Shown piece by piece: positions 20,643 through 29,116 of a stretch of DNA of 40,134 nt. The position numbers and the translations under genes are program-made. The stretch comes from Chloroflexota bacterium (GTDB lineage: Bacteria; Chloroflexota; Limnocylindria; Limnocylindrales; CSP1-4): positions 1-40,134 of the forward strand of contig JAFMJV010000022.1 in the NCBI GenBank assembly GCA_017853275.1, written 5' to 3'. Every line of letters begins with the position of its first letter. The first letter of the stretch is position 1. Under the pieces are notes generated by a model that saw only the letters and a program-made list of their open reading frames with translations, was not told the origin of the DNA and did no database searches.

Positions 20643-23396
20643 ATGGCCGGAACCGCCACGGACCAGGTCGCCTGGCACGCGCTCGGCACCGCGGATGCGC
20701 TCGCGCGCGCCGGGGTGGACGCGGAGCGGGGTCTCGCCTCGTCCGAGGCCGCGAGCCGTCTCGCGAGCAGCGGCCCGAACGCGTTCGCGGCGGCGCCCGG
20801 TGCGCCGCTCTTCGTCCGCTTCCTCCGCCAGTACGCGGATGCGATGCAGCTCGTCCTCTTCGGGGCGGGCGTCGTCAGCATCGTGGCGATCGGGGCGTGG
20901 ACCACCGGCCTTCTCCTCTTCGCCCTCACCCTCCTCAACGCAGTCCTCGGCCTCTCCCAGGAAGGGAAGGCGGCCGCCGCGGTGGCCGCACTCCAGGGGC
21001 TGATGATCCCCACCACCCGCGTCCGGCGGGACGGCGAGCTGAAGTCGCTCCCCGCCGCGGACCTCGTCCCCGGGGATATCGTCATCGTGGAGGCGGGGGA
21101 CCGGATCCCCGCGGATGCCCGGATCCTCGTGGCCGCCACCCTCGAGGTGGACGAGGCCGCGCTCACCGGGGAATCGCTTCCCGCGACCAAGGGGAGCGAG
21201 GCGGTCGGGTCGCCGGAGACGCCGCTCGGCGACCGGACCTCGATGGCCTACATGAACACGAACGTCACCCGCGGCTCCGCCACCCTCCTCGTCACCGCCA
21301 CCGGGATGGCGACGGAGGTCGGCCGGATCTCCGGGCTCCTCGCGGCCTCGCCGGAGGTCGCCTCCCCGCTCACCCGCCAGCTGGCGCGCCTCACGAACCA
21401 GGTGATCGTCATCGCCGGCCTCGCGCTCCTCCTCTCGATCGGCCTCGGCCTCTGGCGCGGCGACCCGGTGGACGAGCTCTTCACCGTGGCGGTCGCCTTC
21501 GTCGTGGCCGCGATCCCCTCCGGGCTCCCCACCGTGGTCACCACGATCCTCTCGATGGGGACGCAGCAGCTGGCGCGGGCGAACGCGATCATGAAGCGGA
21601 TGCGCTCGGTGGAGACGCTCGGCGCGACCTCCGCGATCTGCTCGGACAAGACCGGCACGCTCACCCTCAACCAGATGACCGCGGTCTCGATCGCGATCCC
21701 CGGCCGGCGCTATGAGGTGACCGGATCGGGCTACGGGACGGACGGGTCGGTCCTCCATGCCGCCGGGCGCCCGGAGGTGCCGCTCGAGCCCTTCGTCCTG
21801 CCGATGGTCCTCGCCTCGGATGCCGTGGTGAAGGACGGCGAGCTCGTTGGCGATCCCACGGAAGGGGCGCTCGTCGTCCTCGCCGCCAAGGCCGGGGTGA
21901 GCGCCACGGAAACGCGTGCCGCCTACCCCCGGCTCGCCGCGCTCCCCTTCGATTCGGCCTACAAGCTGATGGCCACCTTCCACGCCATGGACGACGAGTC
22001 CGGCCGGCCGGTCATCCGTGCCTTCGTCAAGGGGGCGCCGGACCAGCTCCTCGCGCGCGGCGCCTTCGCCCCGGACCCGGATGACCTCCATCCGATCCCC
22101 GTGGATGACGACCTCCGCGCCGCCTACCTCGCGGAGAACGAGCGGCTCGGCCGCGATGGCCTGCGGGTGATGGCGACCGCCCGGAAGGACTTCGACCCGG
22201 TCACCTTCGACCCCTCCGGCGACCTCCTCGCCCTCCTCGACGACCTCGTCCTCCTCTCCCTCGTGGGGATCGTCGATCCGCCCCGCCCGTCGGCGAAGCG
22301 CGCGATCGCGGCCGCCCGCTCGGCAGGGATCTCCGTCCGGATGATCACCGGCGACCACGCGGTCACTGCGGAGGCGATCGCGCGCGAGCTCGGGATCCCG
22401 GGCGAGACGATCACCGGGGCGGAGTGGGCGGCGATGAGCGACGCGGAGGCATCCGCGCGCGTCGCTGGGATCGGGGTCATCGCGCGGGTCACGCCGGAGG
22501 ACAAGGTCCGCCTCGTGGAGACGCTCCGCGCGCGCGGCCAGGTCGTGGCGATGACCGGGGACGGCGTGAACGACGCGCCGGCGCTGAAGCGCGCGGATAT
22601 CGGCGTGGCGATGGGGATCACCGGCAGCGAGGTCTCCAAGGAGGCCGCCACGATGATCCTCACGGACGACGACTTCGGGACGATCGTGCGCGCCGTGGAG
22701 CTCGGCCGCGGGCTCTACGACAACCTCCGGAAGTACGTCCGGTTCGCCTTCGCCGTCCTCTTCGGCTTCATCACGACCTTCCTCGGCGCCAGCCTCCTCG
22801 CCCTCCTCGGCGGAGCGCCATTCCTCCCCCTCCAGTCGCTCTTCATCAGCTTCACCGTCCAGGCCGCGCAGGCGATCGGCCTCGGCTACGGGCGGCCCGC
22901 GGACGGCCTCATGGCCCGGCCGCCGCGCCCGCCGGACGCGCCGATCCTCCCGGGGCGGCTCCTCGCCTGGCTCGCCGTGGCCGGCATCGCGATCGGCCTC
23001 TCCGTCCTCGCCGTCATCGCCTGGTCGGTGCCGCGGCTCGGGGATGACGGGGCGCGGACGATGGGCTTCGTCACCTTCTCGGTCGCGTGCATCGCCTTCA
23101 GCTGGGCCACCAAGGACGAGCAGCGCTCCCTCCTCCGGATCGACCTCGGCGCGGACGCCGTCCTCGTCCGGAGCACGATCATCTCCGCGGTCATCCTCTT
23201 CCTCGCGGTCGAGCTCGGGCCGCTCCAGCGGCTCCTCGGCACCGTCTCGCTCGGCGCGGAGGACTGGCTCGTGGCGATCGCGGCGGGCTTCTTCGTCCTT
23301 CTCGTCTCCGAGGTGCGGAAGCGGCTCCTCGCGGTGGAGCCCGGGGAGGCGGCCGTCACCGGCCCCGCCGCCACGCACAAGGAGGTCACGGCATGA
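20643..23396 (+). CDS. P-type ATPase of the P2 (Ca/Mg-like) fold with substituted ion-site residues
   Basis: Membrane ATPase of 917 residues. The catalytic machinery is complete: TGES in the actuator domain, phosphorylation motif SDKTGTLT with Asp335, KGAPDQ in the nucleotide domain, and hinge motif TGDGVNDAPALKRADIG. Overall layout (N-terminal cation-ATPase domain, ten likely spans, C-terminal helices) is that of PMR1/SERCA-type pumps. The usual cation ligands are changed: M4 reads AAIPSGLP (Ser293 for Glu). M5 has Leu706 and Phe709 where SERCA has Asn and Glu, and M6 has Ser736 and Gln740 where SERCA has Asn and Asp. The transported ion is therefore uncertain. The stop overlaps the PPK2 start (ATGA). 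Confidence 0.9.
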   Translation: MAGTATDQVAWHALGTADALARAGVDAERGLASSEAASRLASSGPNAFAAAPGAPLFVRFLRQYADAMQLVLFGAGVVSIVAIGAWTTGLLLFALTLLNAVLGLSQEGKAAAAVAALQGLMIPTTRVRRDGELKSLPAADLVPGDIVIVEAGDRIPADARILVAATLEVDEAALTGESLPATKGSEAVGSPETPLGDRTSMAYMNTNVTRGSATLLVTATGMATEVGRISGLLAASPEVASPLTRQLARLTNQVIVIAGLALLLSIGLGLWRGDPVDELFTVAVAFVVAAIPSGLPTVVTTILSMGTQQLARANAIMKRMRSVETLGATSAICSDKTGTLTLNQMTAVSIAIPGRRYEVTGSGYGTDGSVLHAAGRPEVPLEPFVLPMVLASDAVVKDGELVGDPTEGALVVLAAKAGVSATETRAAYPRLAALPFDSAYKLMATFHAMDDESGRPVIRAFVKGAPDQLLARGAFAPDPDDLHPIPVDDDLRAAYLAENERLGRDGLRVMATARKDFDPVTFDPSGDLLALLDDLVLLSLVGIVDPPRPSAKRAIAAARSAGISVRMITGDHAVTAEAIARELGIPGETITGAEWAAMSDAEASARVAGIGVIARVTPEDKVRLVETLRARGQVVAMTGDGVNDAPALKRADIGVAMGITGSEVSKEAATMILTDDDFGTIVRAVELGRGLYDNLRKYVRFAFAVLFGFITTFLGASLLALLGGAPFLPLQSLFISFTVQAAQAIGLGYGRPADGLMARPPRPPDAPILPGRLLAWLAVAGIAIGLSVLAVIAWSVPRLGDDGARTMGFVTFSVACIAFSWATKDEQRSLLRIDLGADAVLVRSTIISAVILFLAVELGPLQRLLGTVSLGAEDWLVAIAAGFFVLLVSEVRKRLLAVEPGEAAVTGPAATHKEVTA

Positions 23397-24292
23397 GCCC
23401 GGTCGACCCGCGGAACACCGAGCGCTTCCTCGCGCCGTACCGGGTGGAGCCCGGGCGCCGGATCCGCCTCCCGCGCGACTTCGACCCCGGCGACACCGGG
23501 GACCTCGTGGCCAAGGAGGATGCGAAGGAGCGGCTTGCGGATGGCGTGAAGCTCCTCGCGGAGTACCAGGAGCGGCTCGCGGCACAGGACCGCTGGTCCC
23601 TCCTCGTCATCCTCCAGGCGATGGACGCGGCGGGGAAGGACGGGACGATCCGCCACGTGATGAGCGGCGTCAACCCGCAGGGCGTGGAGGTGAGCTCCTT
23701 CAAGGCGCCGAGCACCGCCGAGCTCGACCACGACTACCTGTGGCGGACCACCCTCCGCCTCCCCGCGCGGGGGATGATCGGGATCTTCAACCGCTCCTAC
23801 TACGAGGAGGTCCTCGTGGTCCGCGTCCACCCCGAGCTCCTCGGGGCGCAGCGGCTCCCGGACGCGCGTCCCGGCCCGGCGCTCTGGAAGCGGCGCTACC
23901 GGGAGATCAACGACTTCGAGCGGCGCCTCACGGACAACGGGACGCGGATCGTGAAGCTCTTCCTCAACGTCAGCCGGGACGAGCAGCGCCGGCGCTTCCT
24001 GGAGCGGATCGAGAAGCCGGAGAAGCACTGGAAGTTCTCCGCCGCGGATATCCGGGAGCGCCGCCACTGGGACGCCTACCAGGAGGCCTACGCGGACGCG
24101 ATCTCCGCCACGAGCACCGCCGAGGCGCCCTGGCACGTCATCCCCGCGGACCACAAGTGGTATGCGCGGCTCGTGGCCGCCGCCGCGATCGTGGATGCGC
24201 TGCGGACGATCGACCCCCGCTTCCCGACCGTCTCGGAGGAGGCGCGCGCCGCGCAGCTCGCGGCACGGGACGAGCTCCTCGCAGAGGGGTAG
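23393..24292 (+). CDS. ppk2: Polyphosphate kinase 2 family protein
   Basis: Transfers phosphate between polyphosphate and nucleotides. The 299-residue single-domain protein has the Walker A-like LQAMDAAGKDG (about residues 74-84) and the segment MSGVNPQGVEVSSFKAP. The Walker B region includes IFNRSYYEEVLVVRVHP, with the family lid and TRIVKLFLNVSRDEQRRRF. The C-terminal WHVIPADHKWYAR is also typical. Sub-class (AMP, ADP or both) cannot be decided by eye. The ATG overlaps the P-type ATPase stop by 4 bp (23393-23396), so both are made together. A link between polyphosphate-driven ATP supply and the pump is possible but inferred only from this. Confidence 0.9.
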   Translation: MSPVDPRNTERFLAPYRVEPGRRIRLPRDFDPGDTGDLVAKEDAKERLADGVKLLAEYQERLAAQDRWSLLVILQAMDAAGKDGTIRHVMSGVNPQGVEVSSFKAPSTAELDHDYLWRTTLRLPARGMIGIFNRSYYEEVLVVRVHPELLGAQRLPDARPGPALWKRRYREINDFERRLTDNGTRIVKLFLNVSRDEQRRRFLERIEKPEKHWKFSAADIRERRHWDAYQEAYADAISATSTAEAPWHVIPADHKWYARLVAAAAIVDALRTIDPRFPTVSEEARAAQLAARDELLAEG

Positions 24293-24293
24293 C

Positions 24294-24316
24294 GCGGGCG
24301 GTCACACGCCGCCCGC
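24294..24316. terminator. Hairpin between convergent genes
   Basis: gcgggcgg and ccgcccgc form an 8-bp perfect stem around a 7-nt loop, directly after the PPK2 stop and facing the convergent aminotransferase gene. No T-run follows, so it is a probable rather than certain terminator. Confidence 0.55.
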
Positions 24317-24352
24317 TCGTCTCCCGGCCGGCCCGCCCGGCGGGGTCCCGGG

Positions 24353-25555
24353 TCAGCCGGCGAGGACGCTCGCGATCGCGCGGCAGGCCGGCTCGAGGTT
24401 CCGCCGGGTGAAGCCCGCCACGTTGACGCGGCCACCGCCCACCACGTAGACCGCATGCTCCTCCTTGAGGCGCCGGACCTGGTCCGCCGAGAGCCCGAGG
24501 AGGGAGAACATCCCGCGCTGCTCCAGCAGCCGCTCCCAGCCCGTGGCACCCGCCGCGGCGAGCCCCGCGACGAAGGCGCGGCGGTTCGCGTGGATCCGCT
24601 CCCGCATCTCCGTCACCTCCGCCTCCCAGCGGGCGCGCAGCTCGGCATCCCCGAGGATCGTGGCCACCACCTCTCCGCCGTGGGCCGGCGGGTTGGAGTA
24701 GTTGGCACGGACCGCGGCCTTGGCGTGGGTGAGGAGCGTGGCGGTCTCCTCGCGGGTGGCGCCCACGAGGGAGAGGGCGCCGACGCGCTCGTCGTAGAGG
24801 GAGAAGTTCTTGGAGAACGAGGAGGCGACGATCAGCTCCGCCCCGGGCCGCAGGAGGACGCGCAGCCCCGTGGCGTCCTCCACGAGGCCGTCCCCGAAGC
24901 CCTGGTAGGCGAAGTCGAGGAAGGGGAGGAGGTTCCGCTCCGCGACGACCTCCGCGATCCGCGCCCAGAGGGCGGCGTCCGGGTCGATCCCGGTGGGGTT
25001 GTGGCAACAGGCGTGGAGGAGGACGACATCCCCGGGCGCGGCCGCACGGAGGGCGCCGAGCATCCCCTCCGCATCCAGGCCCCCCGTGGCCGCGTCCAGG
25101 TACGGGTAGGAGGCGGACTTCAGGCCGGCGGCCGCGAAGACCTGGGGATGGTTCGGCCACGTGGGCGTGCTCACCCAGACGGTGGCGCCGGGACGTGTCC
25201 GGTGGATGAGGTCCGCCGCGACCCGGAGGGCACCCGTCCCGCCCGGGGTGTGGAGCGTCTCCACCCGCCCCTCCGCCACGGCCGCGGCATCCGCGCCGAA
25301 GACGAGCGCGCGCACCGCGCGCAGATACGCGGGGTCGCCCGCGATCGGCTTGTAGAGCTTGGTCGTCTGTGCCGCAAGGATCCGCCGCTCCGCCTCCACG
25401 ACGCTCGGCAGGACGGGGGTGATCCCCGACTCGTCCACGTAGACACCGGAGGCGAGCGAGATCCGCTCCGGGCGGGGATCGCGGTTGAACTCCTCGGTGA
25501 GGCCGAGGATCGCATCGGGCGGGAGCGGCGCGAGGCCGCCGAAGAAGGTGGACAT
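24353..25555 (-). CDS. Aspartate/aromatic amino acid aminotransferase (class I, AspC/TyrB type)
   Basis: PLP-dependent transaminase of 400 residues. It has YKPIAGDPAYLRAVRAL, HACCHNPTGID (residues 181-191), the PLP-binding Asp214 and Tyr217 in FLDFAYQGF, and the Schiff-base Lys249 in SSFSKNFSLYDERVGA. The substrate-carboxylate Arg is in GRVNVAG near the end. These match subgroup Ia (E. coli AspC/TyrB), where aspartate and aromatic transaminases cannot be told apart reliably. The gene stands alone, divergent from the potassium channel, with a TACCAT box 6 nt before its ATG. Confidence 0.9.
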   Translation of the reverse strand: MSTFFGGLAPLPPDAILGLTEEFNRDPRPERISLASGVYVDESGITPVLPSVVEAERRILAAQTTKLYKPIAGDPAYLRAVRALVFGADAAAVAEGRVETLHTPGGTGALRVAADLIHRTRPGATVWVSTPTWPNHPQVFAAAGLKSASYPYLDAATGGLDAEGMLGALRAAAPGDVVLLHACCHNPTGIDPDAALWARIAEVVAERNLLPFLDFAYQGFGDGLVEDATGLRVLLRPGAELIVASSFSKNFSLYDERVGALSLVGATREETATLLTHAKAAVRANYSNPPAHGGEVVATILGDAELRARWEAEVTEMRERIHANRRAFVAGLAAAGATGWERLLEQRGMFSLLGLSADQVRRLKEEHAVYVVGGGRVNVAGFTRRNLEPACRAIASVLAG

Positions 25556-25561
25556 GGCGCG

Positions 25562-25567
25562 ATGGTA
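25562..25567 (-). promoter_or_regulatory. -10 box TACCAT, leaderless promoter of aminotransferase
   Basis: On the minus strand TACCAT is followed by CGCGCC and the ATG at 25555, so the transcript should have almost no leader. The opposing box of the channel gene is about 50 bp away. Confidence 0.5.
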
Positions 25568-25618
25568 GCGGGGGCTGCTCCATCCCGGCTTCGCGCGCCG
25601 CCCCGGCCGGGCACCGCG

Positions 25619-25624
25619 TACGAT
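25619..25624 (+). promoter_or_regulatory. -10 box TACGAT, leaderless promoter of K+ channel
   Basis: TACGAT lies 7 nt before ATG 25632. It overlaps an earlier in-frame ATG at 25623, which would then be untranscribed, so the box argues for the shorter protein. Confidence 0.5.
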
Positions 25625-25631
25625 GCGCGGG

Positions 25632-26468
25632 ATGTCAGACACCACGACGACGGACCGGGACGCCGAGCGCGCGGGGAAGGGGATCGGATCCACCTCCTAC
25701 GAGCTCTTCATCCTCATCCTCTCCCTCATCTCGATCGCGAACCTCCTGATCATCCCCTTCCTCGAGGACTCCGCCGCCCAGGTCGTCGCGATCACGGACC
25801 TCACGCTCACCCTCTTCTTCGCGATCGACTTCGTGAAGCGCCTGCGTGCTGCGGAGCCCCGGCGGCGCTACCTCGTCGAGGACTGGGGCTGGGCGGACCT
25901 CCTCGCGATCATCCCCTTCCTGCGCATCCTCCGCGTCTTCCGTCTCGTGCGTGTCATCCGGAAGCTCCGCGAGCACGGCGCCAAGCGCTTCGCCGAAGAG
26001 CTGCGCACGAACCGCTCGGCGAGCGCCTTCGGGCTCACCGTGGCGCTCGTCATCCTCGTCGTCGAGATCGCCGGAGCGACGATCGTCGCGGTGGAGCGAC
26101 GCTCCCCGGAGGCGAATATCCAGACCGGCGTGGACGCGGTCTGGTGGGCCTACGTGACGATCACCACCGTGGGCTACGGCGATCGCTATCCGGTGACCAC
26201 GGAGGGCCGCTTCCTCGGCGTCCTCCTCCTCATCGCCGGGATCGCGCTCTTCTCCGTCCTCACCGCGTATATCGCCCAGAAGCTGATCGGGACCCCGGGT
26301 GAGTCCGCTCCGCCGGCCCGCAGGGAGTCGCACCCCACCGGCGCGGGCGACGCGCTGGACGACCTCGCCGAGCTCTCCCGGCTCGCGGACGAGGCAGGCC
26401 GGCACCACGAGGAGCTCCGCCGGCGGATCGGCGCGCTCGAGGAGCGACTCCGCCACCCCGGCGACTGA
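25632..26468 (+). CDS. Voltage-gated potassium channel-like protein
   Basis: Six-span cation channel subunit of 278 residues. S1-S3 occupy about residues 23-92. S4 is the Arg-rich [16 protein letters not shown], as in true voltage sensors. The pore loop carries the selectivity filter TVGYGD (residues 179-184), followed by S6 ([21 protein letters not shown]). The C-terminal 50 residues are charged with heptad-like spacing ([20 protein letters not shown]), a likely tetramerising coiled coil. An earlier ATG at 25623 would add three residues. No regulatory RCK domain is present. Confidence 0.88.
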   Translation: MSDTTTTDRDAERAGKGIGSTSYELFILILSLISIANLLIIPFLEDSAAQVVAITDLTLTLFFAIDFVKRLRAAEPRRRYLVEDWGWADLLAIIPFLRILRVFRLVRVIRKLREHGAKRFAEELRTNRSASAFGLTVALVILVVEIAGATIVAVERRSPEANIQTGVDAVWWAYVTITTVGYGDRYPVTTEGRFLGVLLLIAGIALFSVLTAYIAQKLIGTPGESAPPARRESHPTGAGDALDDLAELSRLADEAGRHHEELRRRIGALEERLRHPGD

Positions 26469-26499
26469 CGCCGTCCGGCCCGTCGGACGCATCACGCCC

Positions 26500-26505
26500 T
26501 ACACT
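26500..26505 (+). promoter_or_regulatory. -10 box TACACT, leaderless promoter
   Basis: TACACT stands 6 nt before GTG 26512 and identifies that GTG as the start of the small membrane protein gene. Confidence 0.5.
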
Positions 26506-26511
26506 TCCCCC

Positions 26512-26928
26512 GTGGAAGAACAGGACCGGATCGGCGGACCCGCCCTCGACCGCCAGGAGCGCCCCGTCCCGCTCGGGCCGGACGGCCGTCCGCTCATCCC
26601 CCAGCGCGTCCCGGAGGCCCGGCCGACGCCGCTCACCGGGGTCTTCATCTACCTCTCGATCGTCGTCCTCATCTGCGGCGTGATCACGATCGTCGCGCTC
26701 GAGCTCGGGACCCCCTTCTCCTCGCCCTGGGTGAAGATCCCGGTCCTCGTGGGCACCCCCTTCCTCCTCGCCGTCTCGCTGGACGCGATCGTCCGGATCT
26801 GGCGCTCCGCCTTCGCGTGGCTCCCGATCGATCGCGGGCGCGGGCTCTTCCGCTTCGTCTGGGTCGCCGTTCTCGTGGCCGCCCTCCTCGCCTTCCTCGT
26901 CTTCGCCTGGCTCGTCCTCACCGCGTGA
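26512..26928 (+). CDS. Small membrane protein, function unknown
   Basis: Unrecognised 138-residue protein. The first 45 residues are charged and Pro-rich (DRQERPVPLGPDGRPLIP) and probably cytoplasmic. Three hydrophobic spans follow at about residues 46-68, 76-95 and 112-137. The start is GTG 26512, chosen from the promoter box just upstream. The stop overlaps the GTG of the Nudix gene (GTGA, 26925-26928), so the two are likely made together. Confidence 0.7.
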   Translation: MEEQDRIGGPALDRQERPVPLGPDGRPLIPQRVPEARPTPLTGVFIYLSIVVLICGVITIVALELGTPFSSPWVKIPVLVGTPFLLAVSLDAIVRIWRSAFAWLPIDRGRGLFRFVWVAVLVAALLAFLVFAWLVLTA

Positions 26929-27554
26929 GCGATCCGCGCCGGCTCCACGACCACGGGGCCTTCGACGACCCGTCCGCCTTCCACGAGGGCGCCCCCCGCT
27001 GGCTCTCCGAGATGGTCCGTTTCTGCTCCCGCTGCGGCGGCGCGCTCGACTTCGGGCCGCTCGCGGGCGAGCACCGCGAGCGTCACGCCTGCCCCGCCTG
27101 CGGCTTCATCGCGTACATCAACCCGCGGCTCGTGGTGACCACCCTGCCGATCACCGATGACGGCCGCATCGTCCTCCTCCGGCGCGCGATCGAGCCGGGC
27201 TACGGGCTCTGGGCGCAGCCGGGCGGCTTCCTCGAGGCGGACGAGACCGCGATCCAGGGGGCGATCCGCGAGACGCGCGAGGAGACCGGCCTGGAGGTGG
27301 AGCCCACCGGGATCGTCGGCCTCTACTCGCGTCCCCAGGGGGCGATCGTCGTCGTCGCCTTCACCGCCCGGATCGTGGGCGGCGAGATGCGCCCCACCCC
27401 GGAAGCGCTCGATGTCCGGCTCTTCACGCCGGATGCGATCCCGTGGCCGGAGGTCGCCTTCGACACGAGCATCTGGGCGATCGGCGACTGGGTCCGCTCG
27501 ATCGACCCGGCGATCGCCCCGTCCCCCTCCGCCTTCGGCGCCGTCCGCGGCTGA
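26925..27554 (+). CDS. Nudix hydrolase with N-terminal zinc ribbon
   Basis: Hydrolyses a nucleoside diphosphate-linked compound. The 209-residue protein has a zinc ribbon CSRCG...CPACG at about residues 34-60. The Nudix box is complete: GGFLEADE, then AIRETREETGLEV (about residues 100-124), in the pattern Gx5Ex7REUxEExGU. The ribbon plus Nudix order is shared with NADH pyrophosphatase (NudC) and related enzymes, but the NudC SQPWPFPxS motif is not evident, so the substrate is open. The start GTG 26925 is coupled to the upstream gene. An ATG at 27012, directly before the ribbon, is the alternative. Confidence 0.85.
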   Translation: MSDPRRLHDHGAFDDPSAFHEGAPRWLSEMVRFCSRCGGALDFGPLAGEHRERHACPACGFIAYINPRLVVTTLPITDDGRIVLLRRAIEPGYGLWAQPGGFLEADETAIQGAIRETREETGLEVEPTGIVGLYSRPQGAIVVVAFTARIVGGEMRPTPEALDVRLFTPDAIPWPEVAFDTSIWAIGDWVRSIDPAIAPSPSAFGAVRG

Positions 27555-27601
27555 GGCGGGCTCCGGTGCTCCGCGGGCGCACCGGGCGCCGCCGCTCCGG
27601 G

Positions 27602-27607
27602 CATCAT
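27602..27607 (+). promoter_or_regulatory. -10-like box CATCAT
   Basis: CATCAT lies 8 nt before ATG 27616. It matches the box before the dGTPase-like gene and the spacing of the other leaderless promoters here. Confidence 0.35.
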
Positions 27608-27615
27608 CCCCGGTC

Positions 27616-28626
27616 ATGACCACGCTCTCCGTCACGATCCCCGGCCTCTCCCGTCCCTACACCTGGGAGGAGGGCTGGGCCGACCTCCCCGCCCCGGGCG
27701 ACCCCGGCGCCTGGGCCCACCCCGGCCTCGCCGTCCTCCCCTCCGGCGACCTCCTCGTCGTGGATGCGGACCGGCCGGAGGTCCACGTGGTGACGCCCGC
27801 GGGCACCCGCCGGCGCACGATCCCCCTCCCGGTCAGCGAGGCCCACGGGATCACGGTGGAGGGGAGCGGGACGGGGCTCGCGCTGTGGGTGGCGGACCCC
27901 GGCTTCAAGCTCCGGATCCGGGGCCCGGAGCGGATCTTCGAGGGCCCGCGCGCCGGTCGCGTCGTCCGTGTGGGGATGGACGGCCGGATCCTCGCGGAGA
28001 TCGGCGTGCCGCCCCACCCGCTCTACCGCGAGAAGCCCTTCCAGCCCACCGCGACCCTCCTCACGGGGACGGGGAGCGCCCGGACCCTCTGGGTCGCGGA
28101 CGGCTATGGCGCCCACCTCGTCCATCGCTACCGCCCGGACGGGGAGTGGCTGGGGGCGATCGAGGGCGGGGACGACGCGGAGCTGCGCTTCCAGACCCCG
28201 CACGCCCTCTTCCTCGATGACCGTCGCGCGGAGCCGGAGCTCCTCGTCGCCGACCGGGGAGGCCGGAGGATCCAGGCCTTCGACCTGGACGGACGCTACC
28301 GGCGCACGATCGCGGCCGGCGAGCTGACGAGCCCGAGCATCATCGCCCGGCTCGGGGACCTCCTCGTCGTGGGGGAGCTGAACGCCAGCCTCGCGGTCCT
28401 CGATCCGGATGACCGGATCATCGGGCGGATCGGCGACCGGGTGGAGCTCGTCGGCGAGCCCGACTGGCCGAACGCACGGGACGCGCGCGGCGATCTCGTG
28501 CGCAGCGGCCGGATCGCGCAGGGTGGCTTCCACGCTCCGCACGGCCTCGCGGTGGACGAGACGGGGGCGATCCACGTGGCGGAGTTCGTCATCGGAGGAC
28601 GGCTCATCCGGCTCCGGCCGGCCTGA
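27616..28626 (+). CDS. NHL-type six-bladed beta-propeller protein (peptidyl-alpha-hydroxyglycine lyase-like)
   Basis: Protein of 336 residues built of NHL-like blades. Examples are HPGLAVLPSGDLLVVDADRPEV, TPHALFLDD...LLVADRGGRRI and HAPHGLAVDETGAIHVAEF. The layout, with His residues at blade ends (AHPG, EAHG, APHG), resembles the lyase domain of peptidylglycine alpha-amidating enzymes and senescence-marker-type propellers. There is no signal peptide, so it should be cytoplasmic. Catalysis is not proven by the sequence; binding or lactonase roles are possible. Confidence 0.75.
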   Translation: MTTLSVTIPGLSRPYTWEEGWADLPAPGDPGAWAHPGLAVLPSGDLLVVDADRPEVHVVTPAGTRRRTIPLPVSEAHGITVEGSGTGLALWVADPGFKLRIRGPERIFEGPRAGRVVRVGMDGRILAEIGVPPHPLYREKPFQPTATLLTGTGSARTLWVADGYGAHLVHRYRPDGEWLGAIEGGDDAELRFQTPHALFLDDRRAEPELLVADRGGRRIQAFDLDGRYRRTIAAGELTSPSIIARLGDLLVVGELNASLAVLDPDDRIIGRIGDRVELVGEPDWPNARDARGDLVRSGRIAQGGFHAPHGLAVDETGAIHVAEFVIGGRLIRLRPA

Positions 28627-28638
28627 GCGGGCGGCGCC

Positions 28639-29019
28639 TCAGATCGAGGCGATGTTCGACATCCCACCCAGCGCACCGACGCCGATCCCCGCCACGAGGA
28701 CGAGCATCGCGGTCCGCGGCCGCTGCGGCCCGATGACGATCGCGGTGAGCGCGGCGATGCTCACGACCGCGAGCTTCGCGACGGTGAGGCCCGGGAGACC
28801 GAGCTCCTGCGCGATGCGCACGACGATCGGGTTCGCCTCCGCGGAGAGGCCGTGGCGCGCGGCCATGACGAGGAACGTGACGTAGTCGAAGGCGTTCGCG
28901 CCGACGAGAAGGAAGAGCGGGACGAACATCGGGGGTGGCAGGTCCAGGTGCGGACGGGACCGGGCTCGCCACTGCTCGACGCGGTCCACAGGCGACCGAG
29001 TGGACGGACCGCGCGTCAT
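28639..29019 (-). CDS. Small membrane protein (DUF5658-like)
   Basis: 126-residue protein with a hydrophilic first 30 residues, then three likely spans. The first is FVPLFLLVGANAFDYVTFLV, the second LTVAKLAVVSIAALTAIVIG and the third TAMLVLVAGIGVGALGGMS. The AxAFDYxT start of the first span and the EANP motif between spans (AEANPIV) are typical of a small family of unknown role in bacteria. The start could be ATG 29019 or an internal ATG at 28930 directly before the first span. It ends only 12 bp from the convergent propeller gene. Confidence 0.65.
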   Translation of the reverse strand: MTRGPSTRSPVDRVEQWRARSRPHLDLPPPMFVPLFLLVGANAFDYVTFLVMAARHGLSAEANPIVVRIAQELGLPGLTVAKLAVVSIAALTAIVIGPQRPRTAMLVLVAGIGVGALGGMSNIASI

Positions 29020-29116
29020 CGCTTCCCGTAGGGAGGAACGGCCTTCAGGCTACCTGCGCCCTCTCCGGGCGGGAACCCCCGGCCACCCCTTCGCGGTGCC
29101 CCGGGGCACCGCCCGC

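Noticed and set aside
20430-23585. Very long minus-strand open frame (about 1050 codons) opposite the P-type ATPase
   Set aside because: It is the mirror of a strongly GC3-biased gene; its product is an Arg/Glu/Asp/Gly-rich low-complexity string without motifs. Several similar antisense frames (2473-3852, 3594-4814, 7199-9052, 29000-31777, 36074-37339) were dropped for the same reason.
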